Positions 27,790 through 36,561 of a stretch of 64,000 nt of DNA are shown piece by piece. The DNA is from Butyricimonas synergistica DSM 23225. GTDB taxonomy: Bacteria > Bacteroidota > Bacteroidia > Bacteroidales > Marinifilaceae. The notes under the pieces are model-generated. The model did not search any database. It had not been told where the DNA came from and worked only from the letters and a program-made list of their open reading frames with translations. The stretch spans positions 1,765,340-1,829,339 of the forward strand of contig NZ_KB903359.1 of the NCBI RefSeq assembly GCF_000379665.1, written 5' to 3'. The stretch's first letter is position 1. Every line of letters starts with the position of its first letter. Made by a program: the position numbers and the translations under genes.

Positions 27790-29105
27790 CAAATATCACG
27801 AAAGAACAAAGAAACAAAGCCCTTGCCATCATCAGCCAAACGAGCGACAGCAAGCTGGAAACCCATCTGAACGCTTGCGTGCGGTGTGGCTTATGCGCAG
27901 ACAGCTGTATGTACTACCTCACGATGAAAGAAGCCAAATTCATTCCCGCGAGAAAAGTCGATCTGGTCAGTTCGATATACAGGCGTTACAAGACATGGCA
28001 AGGCGCCATGTTCCCGAAATTATTCCACGCCCGGGAACTGGATGACAAAACGTGTGAAGAAATGGTGGATTCCCTGTTTGGCGCTTGCACCATGTGCGGG
28101 CGTTGCGTGAAACATTGCTCTATCGGGGTAGACATCCCCTTTCTCGTGAAGAAAGGCAGGGAGATGCTCGCGGCTATGGATATGGTGCCGAAGACCCTTC
28201 AAGCCACGGTAGATGCAGCCATCAACACGGGTAACAACATGGGTATCCCCACAGACGAATTCGTCGACACGATTCAATGGATGGAAGAAGAACTTCAGGA
28301 TGAAATGGAAGACCCGAATGCCGGATTGTTTCTGGACAAAACCGACAAGAACGTGTTCTACACGGTAAATCCCCGGGAACCGAAATTCTTCCCTCTCTCG
28401 ATCTCTGCCATGGGTAAAATATTCTATGCGGCAGGAGAAGACTGGACGCTCTCGTCCAAATATTACGATGTCACGAATTACGGTTATTTCAACGGTAATA
28501 ACACGGAGGCTACACAGATTGCCCGAAATCTCTATGACGAGATACACAAGCTCAACTGCAAACGCCTCATTCTCGGGGAATGCGGCCATGGCTCACGAGC
28601 CATGCGCTGGGAAGGTCCCAATTACCTCAAAACAAAATATGACTTTGACACGCTGACCGTCGTGGAGCTTATCGGTGAATACATCCGTAACGGGAGAATC
28701 AAACTGGACAAGAACTTGAACGATAAAGTGGTAACAATCCATGACCCTTGTAATCTAGTACGAAACGGCGGACTTCTCAATGAAATCCGTTTCGTGGTTA
28801 ATGCTGCCGCGGCAAACGTAGTCGAAATGACCCCTCACGGGACAGATAATTTCTGTTGCGGGGGAGGCGGGGGAGCTTTAGCCATGAGCGAATACAACGA
28901 ACGCCGTCTTAAAATCGATAAAATCAAAGCTGATCAAATCACGGCTACCGAGGCACAGGTCGTGGTTACTCCATGCCACAATTGCGTGGATCAACTTACC
29001 CAAATAAACCATACTTACAAATTAGGCATCATCATAAAGACGGTGGCGGAATTGGTTGCGGATGCACTAATAATTGAAAATGCAGAATTGAAAATTAAAA
29101 ATTAA
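27786..29105 (+). CDS. DsrK/HdrD-like iron-sulfur reductase subunit
   Basis: The product has 439 residues. Two ferredoxin motifs CxxCxxCxxxC lie at residues 31-41 (CVRCGLCADSC) and 101-111 (CTMCGRCVKHC). The C-terminal CCG domain has HDPCNL, then FCCGGGGGA and PCHNC, giving C-x34-CC-x38-CxxC, the ligand set of the special [4Fe-4S] centre that reduces disulfides in HdrB/D and DsrK. It overlaps the cytochrome gene and follows dsrC, so it probably reduces oxidised or sulfur-loaded DsrC. The last 12 residues (from LIIENAELKIKN) are encoded by an AT-rich intergenic repeat and look like a recent C-terminal extension. Confidence 0.85.
   Translation: MTNITKEQRNKALAIISQTSDSKLETHLNACVRCGLCADSCMYYLTMKEAKFIPARKVDLVSSIYRRYKTWQGAMFPKLFHARELDDKTCEEMVDSLFGACTMCGRCVKHCSIGVDIPFLVKKGREMLAAMDMVPKTLQATVDAAINTGNNMGIPTDEFVDTIQWMEEELQDEMEDPNAGLFLDKTDKNVFYTVNPREPKFFPLSISAMGKIFYAAGEDWTLSSKYYDVTNYGYFNGNNTEATQIARNLYDEIHKLNCKRLILGECGHGSRAMRWEGPNYLKTKYDFDTLTVVELIGEYIRNGRIKLDKNLNDKVVTIHDPCNLVRNGGLLNEIRFVVNAAAANVVEMTPHGTDNFCCGGGGGALAMSEYNERRLKIDKIKADQITATEAQVVVTPCHNCVDQLTQINHTYKLGIIIKTVAELVADALIIENAELKIKN
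29075..29105. repeat. AATTGAAAATTAAAAAT-type element forming the end of the dsrK-like gene
   Basis: ATTGAAAATGCAGAATTGAA, continuing as AATTAAAAATTAA, repeats the core of the hairpin at 6890-6934. It supplies the final codons and stop of the upstream gene. Confidence 0.65.
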
Positions 29106-29115
29106 TACAAGCATT

Positions 29116-30279
29116 ATGAGCAAATTAATCTACCTAGACAATTCAGCCACCAGCTTCCCGAAGCCGGATGTAGTTTATGATTTCATGAACGATTTCTATC
29201 GTAAACATGGAGTAAACCCGGGACGTTCCGGGTTTGACGCCGCCGTTGAAACCGAGGAAGTAGTGAACTCTACCCGCAAAATGTTGACTAAACTCTTTAA
29301 CGGGGGTACAGATCACAATCGTTTGACGTTCAGCTACAACGCCACAGACTCTTTAAACTTGATTATCAACGGTCTGGTTGAAAAAGGTATTCACGTGGTA
29401 TCCACGATGTTGGAACACAACTCCGTGTTGCGTCCTCTCAATATGCACCACCAAAATGGTACTATTGACGTGACTTACGTGCCCTTTGACGAGAACGGTT
29501 ACGTGCATCCCGACGATATTAAAAAGGCGATCCGCCCGAACACCAAATTTATAGTTATTACCCACTGTTCCAACGTATTGGGAACGATCCAGCCATTGGC
29601 TGAAATCGGGAAAGTCTGTAAAGAAAAAGGCGTAATCTTCGTGGTTGACGGTAGTCAGGGAGCCGGAGCCGTCGATTTGGATATGCAAGCTTCTGGCATA
29701 GACGTGTATTGCTTCACGGGACACAAATGCCTCATGGGTCCGACGGGAATCGGGGGTTCATACGTGCGTGAAGGCATCGAGATCAAACATACCCGTGCCG
29801 GGGGCACCGGAGTCCGTTCCGCGTATCCCGTGCATCTGGACGAATATCCTTATCGTTTGGAGTACGGGACATTGAACCTGTTGGGTGTAGCCGGATTGAA
29901 CGCCGGGGTGAAATGGATTCAAGAACAAGGCATCATGAATATCCATCACCGGGAAATACAATTATGGGACAAATTGCGCAAGGCTCTGCAAGACGTGGAA
30001 GGAGTCACCACCTATTGTGCCAACAGCCCGGAAAACAAAAACCCGGTACTTAGCTTCAACATCAACGGATTCGATTCAGCCGACGTGGGCACCATGCTCG
30101 ACGTGGATTACAATATTGCCGTTCGTACCGGATTGCAGTGTGCCCCGAAAGTACACGAGGTAATCGGTACATTCGATATGCACGGAACTGTCCGCATGAG
30201 TATCGGGGCTTTCACCACGGAAGAAGATGTGAATACAGCCATCGAAGCCGTGAAAGAAATTGCCGCGATAAGAAACTAA
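29116..30279 (+). CDS. Cysteine desulfurase family protein (class V aminotransferase)
   Basis: The product has 387 residues. Motifs are LIYLDNSATSFPKP at the start, VDGSQGAGAVDLD (PLP aspartate region), CFTGHKCLMGPTGIGG with the PLP lysine, and RTGLQCAPKVHEVIGT with the candidate catalytic cysteine. These fit the SufS-like/TIGR01977 branch that makes a persulfide from cysteine. It lies 10 bp after the dsrK-like gene in the same operon and is the likely sulfur donor to DsrC (inference). Selenocysteine lyase activity is an alternative. Confidence 0.85.
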   Translation: MSKLIYLDNSATSFPKPDVVYDFMNDFYRKHGVNPGRSGFDAAVETEEVVNSTRKMLTKLFNGGTDHNRLTFSYNATDSLNLIINGLVEKGIHVVSTMLEHNSVLRPLNMHHQNGTIDVTYVPFDENGYVHPDDIKKAIRPNTKFIVITHCSNVLGTIQPLAEIGKVCKEKGVIFVVDGSQGAGAVDLDMQASGIDVYCFTGHKCLMGPTGIGGSYVREGIEIKHTRAGGTGVRSAYPVHLDEYPYRLEYGTLNLLGVAGLNAGVKWIQEQGIMNIHHREIQLWDKLRKALQDVEGVTTYCANSPENKNPVLSFNINGFDSADVGTMLDVDYNIAVRTGLQCAPKVHEVIGTFDMHGTVRMSIGAFTTEEDVNTAIEAVKEIAAIRN

Positions 30280-30295
30280 AAATTACACCCCATTT

Positions 30296-30332
30296 AACAG
30301 GCTCCACGTTTTTCTCGCATGGAGCCTGTTTT
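30296..30332 (+). terminator. Terminator of the dsrC operon
   Basis: AACAGGCTCCA (30296-30306) pairs perfectly with TGGAGCCTGTT (30320-30330), an 11-bp stem ending in TTTT. It starts 17 bases after the cysteine desulfurase stop. Confidence 0.75.
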
Positions 30333-30434
30333 GCTACAGATTTTTACTCCGATCAAAAAATGATATCTCAAAACATATTTCTCAAATAAAATACGATATT
30401 ATCATTTTCGGATACGTTGTAAGTAAAAATTCAT

Positions 30435-30442
30435 TACTTTTG
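30435..30442 (+). promoter_or_regulatory. Candidate -7 box of kbl
   Basis: TACTTTTG is an exact TAnnTTTG match, 32 bp before the kbl ATG. A TTG at 30417-30419 could be the -33 element, though the spacer is short (15). Confidence 0.5.
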
Positions 30443-30474
30443 AGCCCATTAAAACAAACAAAAAAATTAGCTAT

Positions 30475-31665
30475 ATGTACGGAAAATTTCAAGACTTTTT
30501 AAAGGCTGAATTACAGTCAATAAAAGACGCCGGCTTATACAAAAGCGAAAGAATCATCGTTACCCCGCAAGATGCAGAAATCAAACTTGCCACGGGAGAA
30601 ACTGTATTGAACTTTTGTGCAAACAACTATTTAGGACTTTCTTCAAACCCAACCGTTATCGAAGGAGCAAAGAAAGCATTAGACAGCCACGGTTACGGTA
30701 TGTCTTCTGTACGTTTCATCTGCGGTACCCAAGATATTCACAAAGAACTGGAAGCTAAAATCTCTCAATTCTTTGGGACAGAAGATACCATCCTTTATGC
30801 CGCTTGCTTCGACGCTAACGGTGGTGTATTCGAACCGTTGTTCGGACAGGAAGATGCCATCATCTCCGACGAATTGAACCACGCTTCCATCATCGACGGT
30901 GTTCGTCTTTGCAAAGCCGTACGTTACAGATACAAACACGCCAACATGGCTGACCTCGAAGAACAATTGAAGATTTCTCAAGCTCAACGCTATCGCATCA
31001 TCGTTACCGACGGCGTATTCTCCATGGACGGGGATATTGCCAAGATGAACGAGATCTGCGACTTGGCTGAAAAATACAACGCCATGGTGATGGTTGACGA
31101 CAGCCACGCTGCCGGGTTCATCGGCGAAACGGGGCGCGGTTCAGCAGAACACCACCACTGCATGGAACGTGTCGACATCTTCACCGGAACCCTTGGTAAA
31201 GCCTTAGGCGGCGCCATGGGAGGTTACACTACCGGTAAAAAAGAAGTGATCGATATGTTGCGTCAACGTTCAAGACCTTACTTGTTCTCCAACTCCTTGT
31301 CCCCGGCAATCTGCGGTGCTTCCATCGCCGTGTTCGATATGCTGACAAAGAGCACCGAACTGAGAGACCGCGTGATGGACAATGCCAACTATTTCCGTGC
31401 TAAATTGACGGAAGCCGGATTCGACCTGAAACCATCTGAGTCTGCCATCTGCGCCTTGATGCTTTACGATGCAGTACTTTCTCAACAATTCGCTGCCGAA
31501 TTACAGAAAGAAAACATCTACGTAACCGGATTCTACTACCCGGTTGTACCGAAAGGACAAGCCCGTATCCGTATCCAATTGTCTGCCGCACACACCCGCG
31601 AGCAACTGGATCGCGCCTTGGCCGCCTTCATCAAGATTGGTAAGAAACTTGGCGTTATCAAGTAA
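30475..31665 (+). CDS. kbl: Glycine C-acetyltransferase (2-amino-3-ketobutyrate CoA ligase)
   Basis: The product has 396 residues, the standard length for this alpha-oxoamine synthase. It has NFCANNYLGLSS and GYGMSSVRFICGTQDIHKEL near the N-terminus, the PLP block VDDSHAAGFIGETGRG, and the PLP lysine in TGTLGKALGGAMGGYTTG. It splits 2-amino-3-ketobutyrate with CoA into glycine and acetyl-CoA in threonine breakdown. No threonine dehydrogenase gene lies beside it. It is monocistronic, with its own -7 box and a shared terminator downstream. Confidence 0.93.
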   Translation: MYGKFQDFLKAELQSIKDAGLYKSERIIVTPQDAEIKLATGETVLNFCANNYLGLSSNPTVIEGAKKALDSHGYGMSSVRFICGTQDIHKELEAKISQFFGTEDTILYAACFDANGGVFEPLFGQEDAIISDELNHASIIDGVRLCKAVRYRYKHANMADLEEQLKISQAQRYRIIVTDGVFSMDGDIAKMNEICDLAEKYNAMVMVDDSHAAGFIGETGRGSAEHHHCMERVDIFTGTLGKALGGAMGGYTTGKKEVIDMLRQRSRPYLFSNSLSPAICGASIAVFDMLTKSTELRDRVMDNANYFRAKLTEAGFDLKPSESAICALMLYDAVLSQQFAAELQKENIYVTGFYYPVVPKGQARIRIQLSAAHTREQLDRALAAFIKIGKKLGVIK

Positions 31666-31683
31666 TATAGACAACCATTCAAT

Positions 31684-31720
31684 AATAAAAATAGTCGCTT
31701 TTTCGGGCGACTATTTTTTT
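31684..31720. terminator. Bidirectional terminator between kbl and locus 2
   Basis: AAAATAGTCGC and GCGACTATTTTTTT form a perfect stem with an 8-base loop; A-runs and T-runs flank it on both sides. It serves the convergent kbl (+) and thioredoxin (-) transcripts. Confidence 0.88.
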
Positions 31721-31743
31721 ATTTATAGAACCATTAACATCAA

Positions 31744-32988
31744 TTACTTCGCATATTTCTCGTTAATTCTTTTCACCTCCGTGTAGACAAACGCCCCTTC
31801 ACCCATCGTCTTCATGGACAAATCTATATATTTCTTTCCTTCTTTCTTTTGCCCGGACAAGAAAAGTATCTCCGCATAATAAGCCATTCCCACGGCATCC
31901 TTTCCATCTTGCATCTTTTTCAACCAATACAAGGCGATATCCCTTTGCTCTTGATTTTTAGCATTTACCCCCAAGTTATGCGCACATGATCTAGTTAACA
32001 TTGCATTCCCATTCTCTCCATATAGCGGAACAAGTTCCAAAAGAGCCTCCAAATAAAGCTCGTCTTTATGATTTCTTTGGGCATAACGTACCTTCTGATT
32101 TGCGACAAGTAATTTAAATTCATCCTTCAACTGGGGATACTTCACGCACAAATTTCTATAAATTCTTTCCCAATCCGGTATATTCACGGTATCTTTCACG
32201 TGAGGCACAACCATTTCCCGTTCAATCAAGTTCAACACTTTTTGTTCTGCACTCCTTTCACCGAGTACGGCATTCACCTCGCCCGGATGCTCCAGAAAAA
32301 ATTTAAACGTTTCATCATTCGTGCTGAAAATGAAATCCGAAGCATATCGTATTCCTTTCTCAGACACCCGTTCTTCCGGGGTGATTGTCTGCCAGAACAC
32401 GTTAGCCACTTTCATGGCGAACTCTCTCTCTTGTCGTCGGGCAAAATCAACCGACAAATCAAACAAGAAATCTACATCCCGTTCCCCAGCTTCAAACTTC
32501 CTCCAACGAGTGTACAACTGTTGCCTCTCATCTAATGCCGTCTTCCCCAACTCAATAAAAACTTTCGTATTAGTTGTCGCCCCCGGCATCGAATGCACGA
32601 GCTCTCCTTTCGGGTTGAAAAAGAGCAAAACTGGTACTGTCCTTATATTAACAAGCCTTTGCACCCTATCAACTTCTTTATACCAAGCCTTCGTACGCTC
32701 ATCATCTTGAGCCGTTTTATTAATCTGCAATTTCACACAGATAAAATGCTCGTTAAAAAATTTCCCGACTTCTTCATTGGGAAACACGACTTCTGTCATA
32801 TTCCGACAAGGTCCGCACCAAGTTGCCATGACATCCATAAAAATATACTTATTCTCCCCGGTAGCCTTTTTTACCACCTCATCCCAGCTCATGCTCTGGT
32901 CGAACTGGATTCCTTTATTATCTTGAGCTATTATTCCGACGGGAAACAACAAGATCAACCCGATGACGATTCTATACATTGTATTCAT
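31744..32988 (-). CDS. Secreted thioredoxin-fold protein, CGPC (copy 2)
   Basis: The product has 414 residues. A signal peptide ends near GIIAQ. The thioredoxin domain covers about 25-150, with active site WCGPC at C58 and C61, GIQFDQSMSWDEVV before it and RTVPVLLFFNPKGELV after it. The remaining 260 residues look helical and repeat-like. It is the last gene of locus 2, a paralogue of the gene 11 bp upstream. It probably acts on disulfides in the periplasm, perhaps on the imported substrate or on the cysteine-containing peptidases (inference). Confidence 0.85.
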   Translation of the reverse strand: MNTMYRIVIGLILLFPVGIIAQDNKGIQFDQSMSWDEVVKKATGENKYIFMDVMATWCGPCRNMTEVVFPNEEVGKFFNEHFICVKLQINKTAQDDERTKAWYKEVDRVQRLVNIRTVPVLLFFNPKGELVHSMPGATTNTKVFIELGKTALDERQQLYTRWRKFEAGERDVDFLFDLSVDFARRQEREFAMKVANVFWQTITPEERVSEKGIRYASDFIFSTNDETFKFFLEHPGEVNAVLGERSAEQKVLNLIEREMVVPHVKDTVNIPDWERIYRNLCVKYPQLKDEFKLLVANQKVRYAQRNHKDELYLEALLELVPLYGENGNAMLTRSCAHNLGVNAKNQEQRDIALYWLKKMQDGKDAVGMAYYAEILFLSGQKKEGKKYIDLSMKTMGEGAFVYTEVKRINEKYAK

Positions 32989-32999
32989 AACTCCGGCTT

Positions 33000-34289
33000 T
33001 TAATTTATTTCATTGACAATCTGTTTCAACAACTTCATTTCTCTGGCATTTTTCTTCTTCATCTCCATCGCCCGTTCGTAAGTTTTACTTCCCTCTTTAG
33101 TCAACTTCAAAGCGGAATTCACACATTTCAATCCTTTCCCTTTTTGCTTGTTCAAGAAAAGCACTTCGGCATAATTCAACAATTGATATGCATCTTTTTC
33201 ATCCAACGTTTTTTCCAGCCATTCCAAAGCGACCTTACGGTCCTCTTTATCCCGTGCTTTCAATCCTAACTCGTGAGCGTAACTACGAACCAACATATCA
33301 TTTCCTTCCTCATCGCACATCGGAACTAATTCTCTTAAAACCGAAGCACAAAGCGCATCATTATGATACTTCTTGGAATACACCAATTTGCGATCCAGAA
33401 GCATCTTTTTAATTTCTACTTCTTTCCGGGGATATTTCACGCTCAAATCTTGGCAAATCCCGTCCCAATCCGGCATATTCACGGAGTCATTCATCAATGG
33501 CAAAATATACTTCGCCTCGATTGCCCGCATGACTTTCTGATTTGCCGCTCCTTTTCCAAGCACGGCATCCACCTTTTCCGGATAATCATAAAAGAGACTG
33601 AACATGGCATCATCCACACTGCCAAAGAAATCGCTTGCGTAACGGATTCCCTTGTCCAACAAACGTTCTTCGGGAGTTATCGTCTGCCAGAAAGTATTCC
33701 CCACCTCTCTCGCCATGACCTTATCCCCCAACATCAGGAAATCAACCGATAAATCGTACAGAAACTCCACGTCCCGTTCTCCCGCCTCGTACTTTTTCAG
33801 GCGAGTAAAAATCTGCTGATTCTCATCCAAAGCCTTCCGCCCACATTCGATAAATTCATTCACGTTCGGAATTCCCCCCGGAACAATATGCACCAACTCT
33901 CCTTTCGGGTTATAATAAAGTGCCGTCGGGAGTACCTGAATCTTCGCCTCCGTACAAATCTTGTTCACTTCTTTATACCAGGCTTTCACGTACTCATCGT
34001 CTTTAGCCGTCTTATCCGTCTGCAATTTGATACAAATAAAATGCTGGTTATAAAAATCACCCGCTTCCTTCTGCGTGAAAACATTTTTCACCATTGCCTG
34101 ACAAGGCGGACACCAGGTAGACATAACATCCACGTAAATATACTTGTTTTCCCGAGTAGCTTTCTCCACCACCTCGTTCCAGCTCATACTCTTGTCAAAC
34201 TGGATTCCTTGTTCTTGTGCCACCATCGTAACAGGCATCCACAATAACAAAATAAACACAAACCTAAAAATCGATTTCATACGTTTCAT
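33000..34289 (-). CDS. Secreted thioredoxin-fold protein, CPPC (copy 1)
   Basis: About 429 residues from the ATG at 34289, chosen because it gives the signal peptide MKRMKSIFRFVFILLLW and leaves 10 bp after the upstream gene; an earlier ATG at 34319 would overlap that gene. The active site is WCPPC (C60/C63), with PTALYYNPKGELVHIVPGG as the cis-proline side. The rest aligns along its length with the neighbouring paralogue. The CPPC versus CGPC difference suggests that the pair have different redox potentials and perhaps opposite roles. Confidence 0.83.
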   Translation of the reverse strand: MKRMKSIFRFVFILLLWMPVTMVAQEQGIQFDKSMSWNEVVEKATRENKYIYVDVMSTWCPPCQAMVKNVFTQKEAGDFYNQHFICIKLQTDKTAKDDEYVKAWYKEVNKICTEAKIQVLPTALYYNPKGELVHIVPGGIPNVNEFIECGRKALDENQQIFTRLKKYEAGERDVEFLYDLSVDFLMLGDKVMAREVGNTFWQTITPEERLLDKGIRYASDFFGSVDDAMFSLFYDYPEKVDAVLGKGAANQKVMRAIEAKYILPLMNDSVNMPDWDGICQDLSVKYPRKEVEIKKMLLDRKLVYSKKYHNDALCASVLRELVPMCDEEGNDMLVRSYAHELGLKARDKEDRKVALEWLEKTLDEKDAYQLLNYAEVLFLNKQKGKGLKCVNSALKLTKEGSKTYERAMEMKKKNAREMKLLKQIVNEIN

Positions 34290-34299
34290 TTTTAATTTA

Positions 34300-36555
34300 C
34301 TACAAATTCTTAATAACATCCTCTATTTTATTCTTGCAATGAACCAAACTCTTCCTTCTCTCCCTCGACAAGGACATTCCAAGCGCTTGTTCCATCACTA
34401 CATACAATTTATTCAAATGCACTTGCAAAGCAACGGATTCACCCCGACCGGGATTCCTTCTCAATGCCTTCTCCACACATTCCAAATACTTCATTTGCAA
34501 AGCTTCCCGATACACATCCGCCTTTCCCGCCTCTGACCATACCGCCCGGTATAAATCATCCAGGAATTCATCCAATGTGTAGAAAGCCGTCGTTCCGGAC
34601 ATCACTTGATTCAATGCGAACCGGGACATCCCTTTCTCGAATAAATATTCCAACACTGCATTCTGCCAAGCCGCAATCACCTCCGAGGGAGCCAATCCGG
34701 CTTTCTTGACCAACGGGGATAGAACAAGCCAGTACGGAGTTGTGAAAATCTCCCGACTCAAAAACGCCAAAGCCTCTTTCTGTTCTTCCCGTCCCACGGG
34801 ATTAGGTTTTGCAATACAACTTTCCCCTTCCGGGCAAATCTCAATTCCCCCGAACTGTTGAAGCACAAGTAACACGATCGAGTATAAAACCCCATCCTTT
34901 CCTCCGGCACGGCGAACCCAAATTCCCCACCCTGTCGTATCCCGTCCATTCCGGATCAAATCAGCCCTTCTAAATACTTGCTTCACATTTGCCAGCGCAC
35001 ACGAAGCCCCTGCAACCGGATCACGTCCTAAAGTTCCCAGATTAGCCATCGCTTCTATCGCCGTGGGTGAATCTGAAGAATAATACCATGTGTGTTCCGG
35101 CTTGTTTAAATTCCTCCGCAACAATGCCTGCAATCCTTCAACAGCTTCCCCCTCTTCTCCCCAATAACGATAGCCCCAGTTGATCGCCCAACAATCATAA
35201 CTACCCACAACGGGGAACAAATTCTCCGTCGCCACCCGATCCTCCGGCTGTGCCACCGTATTCACAAAATGATCTCCCATGATTGACGAGGACATTCCAT
35301 TTTCCGACAACCAATCATTATCCCTCAATTCTTTATCAAGTATCCACGCCGATGCCAATTTATTCGGCAATAATCCCAAAGCCTGCCCGATGCGCTGTCC
35401 TAAAGTTACACGAATCAAATGCCCTTCAATCTCTTCTGCCTCGGTTTTCAAATCAAATACCTTCTGCCACAAAGCGCTTCTCGTAATCCACTCATATTTC
35501 AATGAATCCAACACTCCGGGAGCCCAATGCACACGAGCCTGTATGATCTGCCCGCTCCGGGGGTCGACATTCACGTCCACCTCCTCGTTTTGCAAAGAAT
35601 CTTGGTAAAGAATCAATCCTCTCAACGACACCAAAGACTGCCCCGTTTCTTCCGGTATATCCCTGGCAACAATAGCATTCCGGAAACCGGCAACCTCAAA
35701 AGCCCGCTGCCAATCTTCCACCGCCCGCACAAAATAGGGTTTCCACCGTTCCGGGATCTTCGGATCAAGATAAAACACGATCGGCTCTTGCGGTTCCGTC
35801 AATTTACCCGTCAAATAAGCTTCTACATCCTTGGGTTCCAACGCCCACCGTCGGATCACGTGGCGAGTCCGAATCCCCGTACATTCATCTTTGAAATAAT
35901 CGTACGAAACCGAAGAAAAACCGATTCTTCGATCCCTCACACGTCCTTCTCGGGGAGTCTCCGGCAACAAGAAAAACGTGGTAGTCACCGGCATTTCTGT
36001 CAACTCATCATCAGCCCGCTTCCACTGACGACGGACAACGGGCAATTCCCTCATCACAGTACACGCGAAAAATCCATCTTCCGCATGAAAACGAACCACA
36101 CGTTTACCCGGCGCATTAAAAAGCGGCTCTTCTCTCATTATCAGTTCCGTGATATCAATCAAGAGTTTCTCTTGATCCTCCCGTTGAACAGGGCAAATCA
36201 TAAAGGGCATCTCCACCTGGTTACGAGCCACGAGTTTCTTCATTTCAGGAGAAGTTTCTTTCTCACCGATCCGAAAATCCGGCAAAAACACGCCTACCTC
36301 TCCGGCTCTCTCCTGTTTAAAAGACACAACGATCTCTTTCCCCAGCCTACTCCCCGGTTGATACGTCCGGTTTTCACGCACAGAATCCAGACGGCTTACA
36401 ACCAAAAACGCACGCGCCAACTCGGTACGGGAAATGTCCAACAGACATCTTCCCTCGGACGGATACACGCGGAAAGTCGACGCGCAACCATCATGCGACC
36501 ATATCACTTGAATAAGTAATAGAATACAAAATATTTTCTGATACATACAATACAT
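34300..36555 (-). CDS. Catalytically degenerate zinc-metallopeptidase homologue (DUF5117/DUF4953 family)
   Basis: The product has 751 residues with a signal peptide (about 1-25). Family blocks are present: RRWALEPKDVEAYLTG, EPIVFYLDPKIPERWKPYF, DPRSGQIIQARVHW and VNTVAQPEDR. The zinc site is gone: the window aligned to HExxHxxxxxH reads QRIGQALGLLP (about 387-397), with no histidine left, and the Met-turn is SIMGD. It lies 6 bp after the active homologue, the same order as in locus 1. The frame is intact over 2.2 kb. A non-catalytic partner role is inferred. Confidence 0.88.
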   Translation of the reverse strand: MYCMYQKIFCILLLIQVIWSHDGCASTFRVYPSEGRCLLDISRTELARAFLVVSRLDSVRENRTYQPGSRLGKEIVVSFKQERAGEVGVFLPDFRIGEKETSPEMKKLVARNQVEMPFMICPVQREDQEKLLIDITELIMREEPLFNAPGKRVVRFHAEDGFFACTVMRELPVVRRQWKRADDELTEMPVTTTFFLLPETPREGRVRDRRIGFSSVSYDYFKDECTGIRTRHVIRRWALEPKDVEAYLTGKLTEPQEPIVFYLDPKIPERWKPYFVRAVEDWQRAFEVAGFRNAIVARDIPEETGQSLVSLRGLILYQDSLQNEEVDVNVDPRSGQIIQARVHWAPGVLDSLKYEWITRSALWQKVFDLKTEAEEIEGHLIRVTLGQRIGQALGLLPNKLASAWILDKELRDNDWLSENGMSSSIMGDHFVNTVAQPEDRVATENLFPVVGSYDCWAINWGYRYWGEEGEAVEGLQALLRRNLNKPEHTWYYSSDSPTAIEAMANLGTLGRDPVAGASCALANVKQVFRRADLIRNGRDTTGWGIWVRRAGGKDGVLYSIVLLVLQQFGGIEICPEGESCIAKPNPVGREEQKEALAFLSREIFTTPYWLVLSPLVKKAGLAPSEVIAAWQNAVLEYLFEKGMSRFALNQVMSGTTAFYTLDEFLDDLYRAVWSEAGKADVYREALQMKYLECVEKALRRNPGRGESVALQVHLNKLYVVMEQALGMSLSRERRKSLVHCKNKIEDVIKNL

Positions 36556-36561
36556 CCATTT

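Noticed and set aside
35527-36519. A 330-codon open frame on the plus strand
   Set aside because: It lies wholly antisense to the metallopeptidase homologue at 34300-36555, has low-complexity basic composition and no recognisable motif. A shadow frame.
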